A stretch of 64,000 nt of DNA from Dendrosporobacter quercicolus. Its GTDB lineage: Bacteria > Bacillota > Negativicutes > DSM-1736 > Dendrosporobacteraceae. Each line of letters opens with the position of its first letter. Within the stretch, counting starts at the first letter, position 1. Shown piece after piece: positions 42,624 through 51,418 of the stretch. Below the pieces are notes generated by a model, which saw nothing but the letters and a program-made list of their open reading frames with translations, did not search any database and was not told where the DNA came from. The stretch lies in NCBI RefSeq assembly GCF_900104455.1, contig NZ_FNHB01000012.1, positions 1-64,000 of the forward strand, written 5' to 3'. A program made the translations under genes and the position numbers.

Positions 42624-44312
42624 ATGAAGATCAGCATCCGTCAAAAAATTTTAGGAAGCTTCATAATCGTCATCATCATTGTGGCCCTGATGAGCCTGTT
42701 TACTTATTTCCGGATTGGGAGCCTGACAAACACTTTGCAGTCCAACGCCCAGACTGAGCTGCATAAAACCGAGTTAACGCAAGGCGTCGCCATTGATATC
42801 GCCAACGAAGCCGTTGCCATGCGCCGTTTCAATTTCACTGGCGATACCGGCGATATTTCCATTTTTGAGTCTTATAGCAGCCAGGCCGATGAGAAAATCA
42901 CGTTGCTGGCTAATCTGATAGCAACAAAGCAAGGACAGGAAACACTTGAGGAAATTCGGCAGGCCAAAAAAGAATATGAACAAATCGCCCAAAAATCCTT
43001 TGAAGCAAAACGAGCCGACCACAACCAGGCAGTCACCCTCTACATGCAGCAAGCTGGCGATCCCTATAAACGAACGATGGATGCAGCCCACCAGTTGGTG
43101 AAAATTGAGGAAGAATTCGCCCGGGTCGTCGAACGAGAAAACCACGGACAAGTTGAACAAACCCAGTGGATTTTATTGATCGTCAATTTATTTGTTGGCG
43201 CTCTGGCTGTGCTGATTGCCCTGGCCATCAGCCGAAGCATCGCTGATCCTGTACGCCGTGTCGCGGAGGCCGCATCCCAAATCGCCGCCGGCAGTCTCCA
43301 TATTGATGACGTAGTGGTCAAAACCTCGGATGAGATCGGCCTGTTGACGCAGACCTTCAATCATATGAAGCACTCACTGCGGGATATGGTCGGCCTGGTT
43401 AAAAATAACGCCGATGCGTTGGCGGCTTCCAGCCAACAGCTCTCTGCCTCGGTGGAGGAGCAACTGCAAGTATCGGAAAACATGGCTAAGACGATTACCG
43501 ACATCGCCGCAGGCGCCGACCAAAACATCAATAACATTACCAATATCTCCGCCGTCATGCAGGAGGTCAGCGCCGGAGCGGAGCAAATGAGCGCAAGCGC
43601 CGCCCAAATTAACAACGATACCCATGCCGCAGTTGGAGACGCCGGTCATGGCATGCAGCTCATTCAACAGCTGGTCGTTCAAAATGAAACCATTGAAAAA
43701 TCGATGACCGCTATCACGGGTGTAACCTCTTCCCTCAGGCAAGGCTCGGAAAATATACAGCAAATTGTCACAACCATCCGCAGCATTGCCGGGCAAACCA
43801 ACCTGCTGGCTCTCAATGCCGCTATTGAAGCGGCAAGAGCCGGCGAGGCCGGCCGGGGCTTCGCGGTCGTAGCCGAGGAAGTCCGCAAACTAGCCGAACA
43901 AAGCGCCGCCGCTACCAGTCACATTGAGACCATCATCGGACAAATGACCACCGACATCCAGTTCACCGTCAATGTTGTCGCTAAGGCCAATGCCGAAGTA
44001 GCAACCGGCAAGCAAGCCGCCGTTGAAACCCAGCAGGGCTTTGAGGCGATTATTGGCAAATTGGACCATGTAGGCACCGGAATTGAACAAATTAGCCGGG
44101 CGGTCGAAGAAACGGCCCAGGGCATGCAGGCGATCGTCGCCAATATTCAGGATATCAGCCATATCGCCGAGCAAACCAACGCCAACACGCAGACGACAGC
44201 GGCAGCGGCGGAAGAGCAAAGCGCCAGCCTCCATGAGATCAGTTCAAGCGCCGAAACTTTGTCCACGATGGCGGTCGAACTAAATGGTATTGCCGCCAAA
44301 TTCCAGCTTTAG
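42624..44312 (+). CDS. Methyl-accepting chemotaxis protein
   Basis: This 562-residue receptor begins with a membrane segment (about residues 10-30). It then has a four-helix sensor domain of the 4HB_MCP type, a second membrane segment (about 185-205), HAMP, and the signalling coiled coil with the tip [20 protein letters not shown]. The SD AGGAGAGG supports the start. Its signalling half is close to that of the receptor at 790-2478, so the two are paralogues with different sensor domains. The ligand is unknown. Confidence 0.95.
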   Translation: MKISIRQKILGSFIIVIIIVALMSLFTYFRIGSLTNTLQSNAQTELHKTELTQGVAIDIANEAVAMRRFNFTGDTGDISIFESYSSQADEKITLLANLIATKQGQETLEEIRQAKKEYEQIAQKSFEAKRADHNQAVTLYMQQAGDPYKRTMDAAHQLVKIEEEFARVVERENHGQVEQTQWILLIVNLFVGALAVLIALAISRSIADPVRRVAEAASQIAAGSLHIDDVVVKTSDEIGLLTQTFNHMKHSLRDMVGLVKNNADALAASSQQLSASVEEQLQVSENMAKTITDIAAGADQNINNITNISAVMQEVSAGAEQMSASAAQINNDTHAAVGDAGHGMQLIQQLVVQNETIEKSMTAITGVTSSLRQGSENIQQIVTTIRSIAGQTNLLALNAAIEAARAGEAGRGFAVVAEEVRKLAEQSAAATSHIETIIGQMTTDIQFTVNVVAKANAEVATGKQAAVETQQGFEAIIGKLDHVGTGIEQISRAVEETAQGMQAIVANIQDISHIAEQTNANTQTTAAAAEEQSASLHEISSSAETLSTMAVELNGIAAKFQL

Positions 44313-44407
44313 CCCTTAACAGGATTCCAGATACTGATAAAAACTCAATTTCAAAAAATCCATTTAATAAATTTGGTTGCCCGAGAAAACAACCTTTATA
44401 GGCAAAA

Positions 44408-44473
44408 GGAGGAACCTGTAAAAATTACCAGGTTCCTCCCAGGCTGTAGACAAAGTCAAAGTCTACAGCCTTT
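44408..44473 (+). terminator. Two hairpins after the chemoreceptor
   Basis: GGAGGAACCTG/CAGGTTCCTCC (44408-44439) and GGCTGTAGAC/GTCTACAGCC (44442-44470) are both perfect; the second is followed by TTTCT. They mark the boundary between the chromosomal gene and the prophage-like segment. The rest of 44313-44599 has no supported gene. Confidence 0.7.
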
Positions 44474-44599
44474 CTATGACAACAAGGCGCAAAGTAGTAC
44501 ATATTATGTCGAAACAAAATAAAAAACCCCGCACCACCGTTAGGCAGCGCAGGGCAGTAATCATGAGAAGCCCGGAAACCGATGCTCCAGGTGATCTGA

Positions 44600-45625
44600 T
44601 TATTCAATAACCGTTACATAAATTTGATCCTGTTTGCTACCGTCAATCGTCTGTACGGTTACCAGTGTTAAACCTTTTGATAGCGCTGTCACCCTCGTTT
44701 GCACTGTATTACTCGGATCGACAGCAGCTACCTCCGGCGTTCCAGATGTCCAAACAACCCCTTCTGCTGAATCTTCCAAATTAAAAACCGATTCCAACAG
44801 GCAACTTTCCCCTGTCTTTAGCAAAATCGACAGCCGGTATTTATCACCTTCACCTTTTGCGACCACTTTTACTCGGGCAAAGTCATTCCATTCGCCATTG
44901 ATTGTTTTTACTTTAATATGTGTGTATCCTTCGGCATGCGCTGTCACCATACCGGTTGAATCAACAGAAGCGACACTTGAAAGATTGGAAGACCACTCCA
45001 AATTGGGGTCGCCTGCCATCTCAGGCAGAACGTTGCCAATGAGTTGAATCTGTTCATCCACTTCAAGTACGATGTGTAGTTCGAGAGGATTCTCGGCTTC
45101 TTCTCCATCATTATTCCACGCTAAGAAACCTTCTACTGGATATTGGAACGGTGTTGCGCCAAAATTGGCAGTGACAGTAGCTGCTCCATAAACATCTGTA
45201 CCGTTACTAACAAACGGATAAATAGTTGTACCCAGGTCTTTAATATCGCTAAACGCAATACCTTGACTGACACCATTTTTGAAAAGTTCTAATGTTCCGT
45301 TATCAATATCGACAGCTATCCCTGCGCAATCACCTACTCCAAAACTTTCCGCATAGTTATTTGCCCCTGGATATTTTTTCCCATTATAAGCGAAAAAATA
45401 GCGACCATTTAAATCTATATTACTGCGAGTTAAGTTTTCGTTTGCTATTCCCATAAATAGTCGGATACCTACAGTCTGAATCAGTTCGAAATAGTACTTA
45501 CCTTTACTGTGGCCTATTGTTCCAAGAACCAAAGCTGACTGATTTGGCAAATACGCTGTCAAGTCACCATCTGATAACGTAGTATTTGTTGACTTGTTGT
45601 TTGGATCCCACGTACATATTGACAT
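44600..45625 (-). CDS. SPRY and Ig-like (Big2) domain protein, phage fibre-associated
   Basis: Of 341 residues, about 1-165 form a SPRY-type beta-sandwich (GKYYFELIQTVGIRLFMGIA, then GDCAGIAVDIDNGTLELFKN). Two bacterial Ig-like repeats follow (WSSNLSSVASVDSTGMVTAH and WTSGTPEVAAVDPSNT). This layout suits surface or receptor binding and is known from phage tail-tip proteins. It is the last gene of the element at its low-coordinate end. No signal peptide is seen, in agreement with a virion protein. Confidence 0.8.
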   Translation of the reverse strand: MSICTWDPNNKSTNTTLSDGDLTAYLPNQSALVLGTIGHSKGKYYFELIQTVGIRLFMGIANENLTRSNIDLNGRYFFAYNGKKYPGANNYAESFGVGDCAGIAVDIDNGTLELFKNGVSQGIAFSDIKDLGTTIYPFVSNGTDVYGAATVTANFGATPFQYPVEGFLAWNNDGEEAENPLELHIVLEVDEQIQLIGNVLPEMAGDPNLEWSSNLSSVASVDSTGMVTAHAEGYTHIKVKTINGEWNDFARVKVVAKGEGDKYRLSILLKTGESCLLESVFNLEDSAEGVVWTSGTPEVAAVDPSNTVQTRVTALSKGLTLVTVQTIDGSKQDQIYVTVIE

Positions 45626-45648
45626 AATAATTATTCCCCCGTTTTTTT

Positions 45649-45885
45649 CTAAGAAGCCGACATAGCCAAGGACTCTGATTTAAGTTGTGTGTTTCCTGTA
45701 TATCGGCTCTCATTATTTATCCGTACACCCAAAGAGCGATTTCTGCAGATATCTTTATTGAATGTACATGGATTTACTGACAGCTGTCTGACCAGATCAC
45801 TGCCACCATTATTCGAACAAATGTTCCGACGAAGTACCTTTACTTCATTAATAGATACCCGCCAACCCCGACGCCCACTATCCAC
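45649..45885 (-). CDS. Small open frame, uncertain
   Basis: This 78-codon frame overlaps the end of the next upstream gene by 46 bases and has no convincing ribosome site. Its 3' part carries one copy of a sequence repeated in degenerate form at 46587-46650 and 47561-47625, so it may be the decayed end of a fibre gene. I do not recognise the product. Confidence 0.25.
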   Translation of the reverse strand: MDSGRRGWRVSINEVKVLRRNICSNNGGSDLVRQLSVNPCTFNKDICRNRSLGVRINNESRYTGNTQLKSESLAMSAS

Positions 45886-46400
45886 AGCAGCCTCTCCTTC
45901 TTACGGGCGGACTTTTCTTTGTCCATTTCATTCTTATGCACCACTGCCTGCTTCTCAAGCTCCTGATTCGCAATCAGCCGCGCCTGAGCATTGGCCATCT
46001 CGGTGACATCAATCCGGGCCGTAGTCGTCGAAGTCAAACGCAGCTCACCATTCTCGCCTAATTTTACCTCTGGCTGGCCGGTCACATTCGGCACCTCGAC
46101 CTCCTGCCCATTCACAACAGCAATCACCTTACCCTCCCGCTCCACGAACGACAGCACGGCGCCCTGCTGAGAAGGATCCTGTACAGCTACCTCCCGAACT
46201 GTCTCAGTTGTGGTGTGGATGACTTGCGGCGGCAGCGTGACAGTCTGCACTTGAGCGACGGCAGCCTGATTGGCCTGCTCAATGATGTGCTGCTTCCACT
46301 GCTGATATTCTTGCCTGCCCCAAAGCAAAAGGGCCAGCACAATAGCCAGCCCTACGATGTATTTCCAGTTATGCATTATGAAAACTCTTGCCCGATCCAT
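45840..46400 (-). CDS. Membrane-anchored coiled-coil protein of the prophage
   Basis: This is a 186-residue protein with a membrane segment near the start (YIVGLAIVLALLLWG), a charged middle with helical stretches, and a second short hydrophobic end (LLWIVGVGVGGYLLM). SD GGGAGGAA is six bases upstream. Its place beside the lysis genes suggests an accessory lysis or envelope role such as a spanin-like protein. I do not recognise a family. Confidence 0.6.
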   Translation of the reverse strand: MDRARVFIMHNWKYIVGLAIVLALLLWGRQEYQQWKQHIIEQANQAAVAQVQTVTLPPQVIHTTTETVREVAVQDPSQQGAVLSFVEREGKVIAVVNGQEVEVPNVTGQPEVKLGENGELRLTSTTTARIDVTEMANAQARLIANQELEKQAVVHKNEMDKEKSARKKERLLWIVGVGVGGYLLMK

Positions 46401-46404
46401 CTAC

Positions 46405-46572
46405 TTATTCCTCCCTTAAAATAGCAGTCACAGTCGATTCTGGCCGCTCTAACGGTACATCAATTTCAGTTCCATCCTTGACCGGCACGTAATCGGTTAC
46501 ATTGCCATCAAGCAGCACCATCTGCAAGGATTCAGCCTTGGTGTTATCCGGCAGCACGTATATGCCACCCGT
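46405..46572 (-). pseudogene. 3' fragment of a phage protein gene
   Basis: About 55 codons (IYVLPDNTKAESLQMVLLDG ... TVTAILREE, stop) abut the SD of the next gene but lack a start; an in-frame stop lies just upstream at about 46575. It joins directly to rearranged sequence at 46576, so the original gene was cut by recombination. Confidence 0.5.
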
Positions 46573-46586
46573 TTAGATTAATGCGC

Positions 46587-46650
46587 ATGGATTCCCACTC
46601 TTATCTTTATCCGTACATCTTGACGCGATTTCATGCAGAAATATTTTATA
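46587..46650. repeat. Degenerate repeat, copy b
   Basis: It shares ATGGATTCCC, TATCCGTACATC and TTTCATGCAGAAA in the same order with 47561-47625. A more diverged copy lies at about 45712-45765. These look like leftovers of the same gene 3' end. Confidence 0.6.
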
Positions 46651-46676
46651 TTTATAACAAGTAATCCGGTTGACGA

Positions 46677-47225
46677 TACTTTTATCTCGCATTTGCCAAT
46701 ACGAAAACGTCTTCCCCTACCCACTTTATTTCCATTTTTATTCCGTTTGTTCTAAAGGAGCGCGACAAACTTTTGTATCTTGATGCGGATATATTGTGTC
46801 TCCAAAAAATATCTGAATTAGTTCATCTGGATATGGGAAAACATTTAACGGCTGTTGTTTCCGATGTTTTATCAGTTGCGCGCAGGCAGTCAGAAGCCCT
46901 AAATTTGCAGAGTGAATGTTATTTTAATGCAGGTGTATTGCTAATCAATGTTCATCAATGGCTAAAACAGAATATATCAGAAAAAGCATTATCCCTCCTT
47001 TCCGACCGTTCGAAAAACTATGTCTTTTTGGACCAAGATGCTTTAAATTTAATTTTGGATAATGCAAAAAAATTCTACCTCAAAAGTGGAATTTTATTTC
47101 TGAAAAACATGAGAATACTAGCTTTCCTAAAAACACTATATTACTGCACTGCGCCGCAAATCCAAAACCATGGGGCATCTTTTGTGACAAAAAATATAAA
47201 ACCATCAACTTTATTCTCATTATGA
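46677..47225 (+). pseudogene. Family 8 glycosyltransferase fragment, copy 1
   Basis: The fragment has the GT8 core with the metal-binding DxD motif (YLDADILCL) and NAGVLLINVHQWL, but no N-terminal domain. A tract of seven A's near 47075 (eight in copy 2) shifts the frame, so the C terminus reads as nonsense. GT8 enzymes add hexoses to lipopolysaccharide or other surface glycans. In a prophage they serve host-surface modification. Confidence 0.8.
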
Positions 47226-47370
47226 AAGTTTGTCCCCGTGGTCTGGGCTCCCGCTAAGATCACCATCTATACCTTCCGATGCAAGAATATATTCTGAAAA
47301 GTTTTTTACTGAAGGAAATATATATTCTGGAATATTGTGGTATTGTAAATATTTAAAATGAAATTTATAA
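46677..47370 (+). repeat. Long direct repeat, copy 1 (glycosyltransferase gene)
   Basis: This ~690-bp segment is nearly identical to 50258-50962, with scattered substitutions and single-base indels. Its left border follows 17 bases identical to the 3' end of the amidase gene (TATAACAAGTAATCC), pointing to rearrangement. Confidence 0.85.
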
Positions 47371-47378
47371 AGTCAGGA

Positions 47379-47510
47379 CCACCCGTATAACGGGTGGCTT
47401 GATTACGCCCTATAAGGGCATGATGCTAGTTGAGTCTCAAGGCTCACTGAAAAGTCCACCAACCGCATAACTTTTTCAGTCAGCCCTAAAGGGGCTCTTT
47501 TTATGACTTT
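47379..47510. mobile_element. Ordered hairpin array, possible IS200/IS605-type end
   Basis: Five hairpins follow one another. They are CCACCCG/CGGGTGG, GCCC/GGGC (both with loop TATAA), TGAGTC/GGCTCA, ACTGAAAAGT/ACTTTTTCAGT, and AGCCC/GGGGCT followed by CTTTTT. Such compact arrays occur at ends of IS605-group elements and their short derivatives, but no tnpA or tnpB is present. The identification is tentative. The gap 47226-47736 holds no gene besides this and repeat copy c. Confidence 0.35.
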
Positions 47511-47560
47511 TTCACCGCTTCACCCGTAAACTGGTCTATCAATTCTGTTAAGCTTAACTA

Positions 47561-47625
47561 ATGGATTCCCCACGCCTTATCTTTTATCCGTACATCTGGG
47601 CAGGTTTCATGCAGAAAAATTTTAG
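47561..47625. repeat. Degenerate repeat, copy c
   Basis: It matches 46587-46650 (ATGGATTCCC ... TTTCATGCAGAAA) over about 60 bases with several differences. The two lie on either side of glycosyltransferase copy 1. Confidence 0.6.
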
Positions 47626-47736
47626 TTTTGAGTAAATAAATAAGCACAAGCAGACAATTATCTACCTGTGTTTGAGCTGATTTAAAAATAAAATTCTGTT
47701 GTGTAAAATATAGTTGAAAATATTTTGTAATACTAT

Positions 47737-48828
47737 TTATATCTCCCAATTAAAATTCTTTACTGCTTTTTGGCAAAGCATCTCCAATTGATTGGGCCAT
47801 GGAATTATTTTGATTTGTTTAAGTCTGCGCCACAGCATTAATTCAAATAAAAACGGCGGTCTACGCATAATAGCTCCCGGTAAATTTAAATCTTCTGCTA
47901 TACTATCTATTTTAGGTGTATTTGAGCGAAAATAAATAGCACGAGTTCCAAAACATAATGCTGCAATTGTATAATGAAAACGACCAGATACTAGTAATTG
48001 GGAGTGTTTTATGACTGATAGCCACTCAGTGAAGCTAGTTGCATTAATTAACTGGAGATCAGGCAGCGCACTTTTTAAGCTATCATAAACTCGCGGTTCT
48101 TCATGGTTGATACCTTCTTCCTTAGAACCGACAAGATATACAAATCTATAATTAGGAAATGATCTTAATAATTGTCTCGCAATAATTTTCGATCTATCTA
48201 GCTTATAATTTACAGCACCTGAGATGCATATATAAGGCTTCTTGATATACCCCTCTGGGATTTGGTCATATACATTTTTAATTGATAAAGGTAAGCTATC
48301 AAAAGCTTCGACACACTCGACACCTAGTTTATTATTGATAATATGAGTGGAGCGTCTTTCTCTTGCTGCAACATAATCGCAACTAGAATAACCCGCTTTG
48401 TAAAAATCAAGAACATCAGACCGCCATGTATTTGGATAACAGGAATGATTGATTAAATATACTTTTTTGCCAAAGAAATTCTTTCCTGCATACGCTAAAT
48501 AAAGTAACGTTCGTGGAGCATTTCGAAAATCATGAATAGTTCCTTCCCCATTAATAACTATGGTGTTACACTGCTCTATTTTTGCTGCTAACTCAGAATA
48601 GGTATGAGTAAAATAGTTCTTGTCTTTAAAAGCCGAAGAGCTTTTTACTACATTTGGCAATGAATGGACTTGATAGACTGGCAAAGATTCAATATTTGCT
48701 GCACCTTTTGCTAGTAGCTGATCCTTAATTGCTCGTGAGGTTCCGTAACATCCCCAATGGTATACATCCTCTGTGTCATTTAAAAGCAAGACTGATTTAG
48801 TAATAATAAAGCCTCCTAAATACAACAT
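47737..48828 (-). CDS. Polysaccharide pyruvyl transferase-family protein
   Basis: This 363-residue protein has the PF04230-type pattern: HWGCYGTSRAIKDQLLAKG at the start, VINGEGTIHDF, and the C-terminal half with SGRFHYTIAALCFGTRAIYF. Family members add ketal pyruvate to surface polysaccharides (CsaB type). Base composition is clearly more AT-rich than the tail genes, a sign of transfer. The ATG at 48828 has no SD. A perfect AGGAGG lies 18 bases inside, followed by ATT-ATT-ACT, so an ATT start near 48807 is possible. It is probably a cargo gene that alters the host surface. Confidence 0.82.
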   Translation of the reverse strand: MLYLGGFIITKSVLLLNDTEDVYHWGCYGTSRAIKDQLLAKGAANIESLPVYQVHSLPNVVKSSSAFKDKNYFTHTYSELAAKIEQCNTIVINGEGTIHDFRNAPRTLLYLAYAGKNFFGKKVYLINHSCYPNTWRSDVLDFYKAGYSSCDYVAARERRSTHIINNKLGVECVEAFDSLPLSIKNVYDQIPEGYIKKPYICISGAVNYKLDRSKIIARQLLRSFPNYRFVYLVGSKEEGINHEEPRVYDSLKSALPDLQLINATSFTEWLSVIKHSQLLVSGRFHYTIAALCFGTRAIYFRSNTPKIDSIAEDLNLPGAIMRRPPFLFELMLWRRLKQIKIIPWPNQLEMLCQKAVKNFNWEI

Positions 48829-48949
48829 TTAATGCTTGATTTCTACTTTTATACCGCTATTTCTCCATATTATACCATAGTTATTTATAAACAGGTAACT
48901 ATATAATTTAAGCCAGGGTCAGTAATAAGTGTACCGCCCTGGCTTAATC

Positions 48950-49471
48950 TTATAACAAGTAATCCGTTATTCCTCTAGCTATTGCCCTGGCAAACTCATC
49001 CCGCTTGGCCTGATCAGCAAGCATTTTTTCATCCTCCGGGTTACCGATAAACGCTAACTCCACCAAAGCTGCTGGGCAAGCAGTATTTTTCAGCACATAA
49101 AATCGGTCCGTTTTAACTCCGCGATCTACTGTGCCAAGATTGTTGACAATCTGCCGCTGTATGCACCCTGCCAGCTTCTCACCTGGCCCGCCAAGCGAAT
49201 AACAATAGGTTTCGGTTCCCTGCGCCGCCCGATTTACCGCTGCATTACAATGGATACTAACAAATAAATCAGCTCCAAACCGGTTAGATGCATCTGTGAT
49301 TTGATACAGTTCATTCTTCTGTACTTCTAACACGTCGGAACCAATATTCCTTAGATAACCCGCCACCCGCTGCATAACATCCTTAACAACAACTGCCTCC
49401 TGCAGACCAGTTGCCCCTACTGCCCCGGAATCGAATCCAGGGCAGTGACCTCCGTTAATTGTCATTTTCAT
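48950..49471 (-). CDS. N-acetylmuramoyl-L-alanine amidase (endolysin)
   Basis: This 173-residue Amidase_3 enzyme cuts the amide bond between muramic acid and peptide. Zinc-ligand motifs are visible at INGGHCPGFDSGA, the second histidine in FVSIHCNAAVNR, and the catalytic glutamate in ALVELAFIGNPEDE. No signal peptide or binding domain is present, as in small phage endolysins that leave through a holin. It overlaps the holin-like gene by four bases. Confidence 0.92.
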   Translation of the reverse strand: MKMTINGGHCPGFDSGAVGATGLQEAVVVKDVMQRVAGYLRNIGSDVLEVQKNELYQITDASNRFGADLFVSIHCNAAVNRAAQGTETYCYSLGGPGEKLAGCIQRQIVNNLGTVDRGVKTDRFYVLKNTACPAALVELAFIGNPEDEKMLADQAKRDEFARAIARGITDYLL

Positions 49472-49827
49472 GATACTCTCTCCTTTTCCAATCCGATATG
49501 ATCTTCAATAACGTCAACCCGGTCTTTGATATCACCAACATTCTGATTAATGCAGACCATGGTATTGTTAATGTTGTTTAGGGCTTCCGTCTGCTTAGCA
49601 AGCGTATTGTTCACTAAATCGCCCAGCCGTTCTTCCCTGACCTGGGCATCATCCATGCTGCGATTGAAAAACTCCTGCTGCCGGTCAGCTTGCTTGTCGG
49701 CCTTGCGGACAACATAAGCCAACAGTGGCAGAAAACATATGACAAATAAAATAAACCCGATTAAGTTCGGGTTTTGTACGATGTATGGTATTAGTGATAT
49801 GACTTGTGTTGGCTCCATTACTTTCAT
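49468..49827 (-). CDS. Holin-like BhlA/UviB-type protein
   Basis: Of 119 residues, a single membrane segment (NLIGFILFVICFLPLLAYVV, about 16-35) is followed by a long charged coiled coil. This fits BhlA/UviB proteins encoded beside amidases in Firmicute phages. It is longer than the usual 70-90 residues because of the coiled coil. It would make membrane lesions for the endolysin. Confidence 0.75.
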   Translation of the reverse strand: MKVMEPTQVISLIPYIVQNPNLIGFILFVICFLPLLAYVVRKADKQADRQQEFFNRSMDDAQVREERLGDLVNNTLAKQTEALNNINNTMVCINQNVGDIKDRVDVIEDHIGLEKERVS

Positions 49828-49985
49828 CCCTTTCCTGGTAAAATTACACGGCGCGCTTATTTTTAAATATCATTTTTAGTAATATACCGCCTTACTAAAT
49901 TTTTCCCAAATGAAAATCTGTTAAAACATAACAGTTTACGTTAAACTTATCTTTAGATATTATTAATATTTTAGGGGATGCTGTC

Positions 49986-50849
49986 ATGGATTTTGAGAAA
50001 GTCATTGCAGATTCAATAGTTAAGAATGGTCAGTTTTGCTCGGAAAATGCCGCTAATAAGGATCAAATCAGCATCGGTTTTGGGATTAACGCCAAATATG
50101 CCCGACCTTTGGGCGTTACGATCACTTCGATCGCAATTAATAATCCTGAACTTTTTCTGGATTTTCATATTTTTGCTACTTCTATAGAACAAGACGATTT
50201 AGACCGCTTAAAAAAACTCAGGCACTCAATTTACCAATATCCTTATTACCATTTATACGGTTGACGATCTTTTATCTCGCATTTGCCAACACGAAAATGT
50301 CTTCCCCTACCCACTTATTTCCGTTTTTTTATTCCGTTTGTTCTAAAGGAGCGCGACAAACTTTTGTATCTTGATGAAGATATATTGTGTCTCCAAGAAA
50401 TATCTGAATTAGTTCATCTGGATATGGGAAAGCATTTAGCGGCTGTTGTTTCCGATGTTTTATCAGTTGCGCGTAGGCAGTCAGAAGCCCTAAATTTGCA
50501 GAGTGAATGTTATTTTAATGCAGGTGTATTGCTAATTAATGTTCACCAATGGTTAAAACAGAATATATCAGAAAAAGCATTATCCCTCCTTTCCGACCGT
50601 TCGAAAAACTATGTCTTTTTGGACCAAGATGCTTTAAATTTAATTTTGGACAATGCAAAAAAAATTCTACCTCAAAAATGGAATTTTATTTCTGAAAAAC
50701 ATGAGAAGACCAACATTCCTAAAAACACCATATTACTGCACTGCGCCGCAAATCCAAAACCATGGGACATCTTTTGTGACAAAAAACACAAACCCATCAA
50801 CTTTATTCTCATTATGAAAGTTTGTCCCCGTGGTCTGGGCTCCCGCTAA
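49986..50849 (+). pseudogene. Family 8 glycosyltransferase, copy 2, disrupted
   Basis: The N-terminal part (SIGFGINAKYARPLGVTITS, DFHIFATSIEQDDLDRLKKL) runs into TGA at 50262. The rest continues in the same frame from about 50265 with FVLKERDKLLYLDEDILCL and NAGVLLINVHQWL to 50849. Comparison with copy 1 shows two opposite single-base changes: one near the A7 tract at about 50212, and one missing A in GATACTTTT. The stop therefore lies in a short out-of-frame stretch. The N terminus of copy 1 is absent. It is the only plus-strand gene among the tail genes, as expected of a cargo gene. Confidence 0.8.
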
Positions 50850-50962
50850 GATCACCATCTATACCTTCCGATGCAAGAATATATTCTGAAAAATTTTTAC
50901 TGAAGGAAATATATATTCGGGAATACTGTGGTATTGTAAATATTAAAAAATGAAATTTTTAA
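50258..50962 (+). repeat. Long direct repeat, copy 2 (glycosyltransferase gene)
   Basis: It is the partner of 46677-47370 in the same orientation. The copies lie about 2.9 kb apart and enclose the pyruvyl transferase, amidase and holin-like genes, so recombination between them could delete the lysis genes. Confidence 0.85.
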
Positions 50963-50995
50963 AAACCAGGGGCAGTTAGTATACTCTCTTGGTTT

Positions 50996-51409
50996 TTAAT
51001 CCGGCTTTACCGGCCAAACCGGGTTATCCGGATCGCATGTTTCCGGCATGTCCCTAAGCGTCTGGCGGTGAGCTTTCCACGCTTCTCGCTGCACTTCTGT
51101 AATCGGGTAATCTGGCGTCATATACTTGTCGGATTCAGCCAAAAACTGGTCGCGTTTTGCCCGAATTGCGGCCATTTTTTCTTCGGTTGTTGGCGCATAT
51201 GGCGGCTTTTTGACTGGTTTGCCATCTTCACCACGAGTATATTGATTCGTGGCATACAACGCCTGTTCTTCGTCAGTGATCGACACAAAACCCTGATCCA
51301 GATATGGTTGTAATTCTTCTTCGTTGGTAAAGTGGACGCTAAGGGCGATAGAGGTTTCACGTTCGTTCTTCCCATTAAATTTTGCATAATAGTTATTCAT
51401 TTTTATCAA
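50996..51409 (-). CDS. Tail fibre assembly protein
   Basis: This 137-residue protein begins with the fibre-assembly type start NNYYAKFNGKNE and has a helical C terminus with TEVQREAWKAHRQTLRDMP and NPVWPVKPD, typical of small phage chaperones that fold fibres (Tfa/DUF4376-like). It lies 9 bases after the fibre gene at 51419-52639, its expected client. Confidence 0.8.
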   Translation of the reverse strand: MIKMNNYYAKFNGKNERETSIALSVHFTNEEELQPYLDQGFVSITDEEQALYATNQYTRGEDGKPVKKPPYAPTTEEKMAAIRAKRDQFLAESDKYMTPDYPITEVQREAWKAHRQTLRDMPETCDPDNPVWPVKPD

Positions 51410-51418
51410 GTCCCTTCT

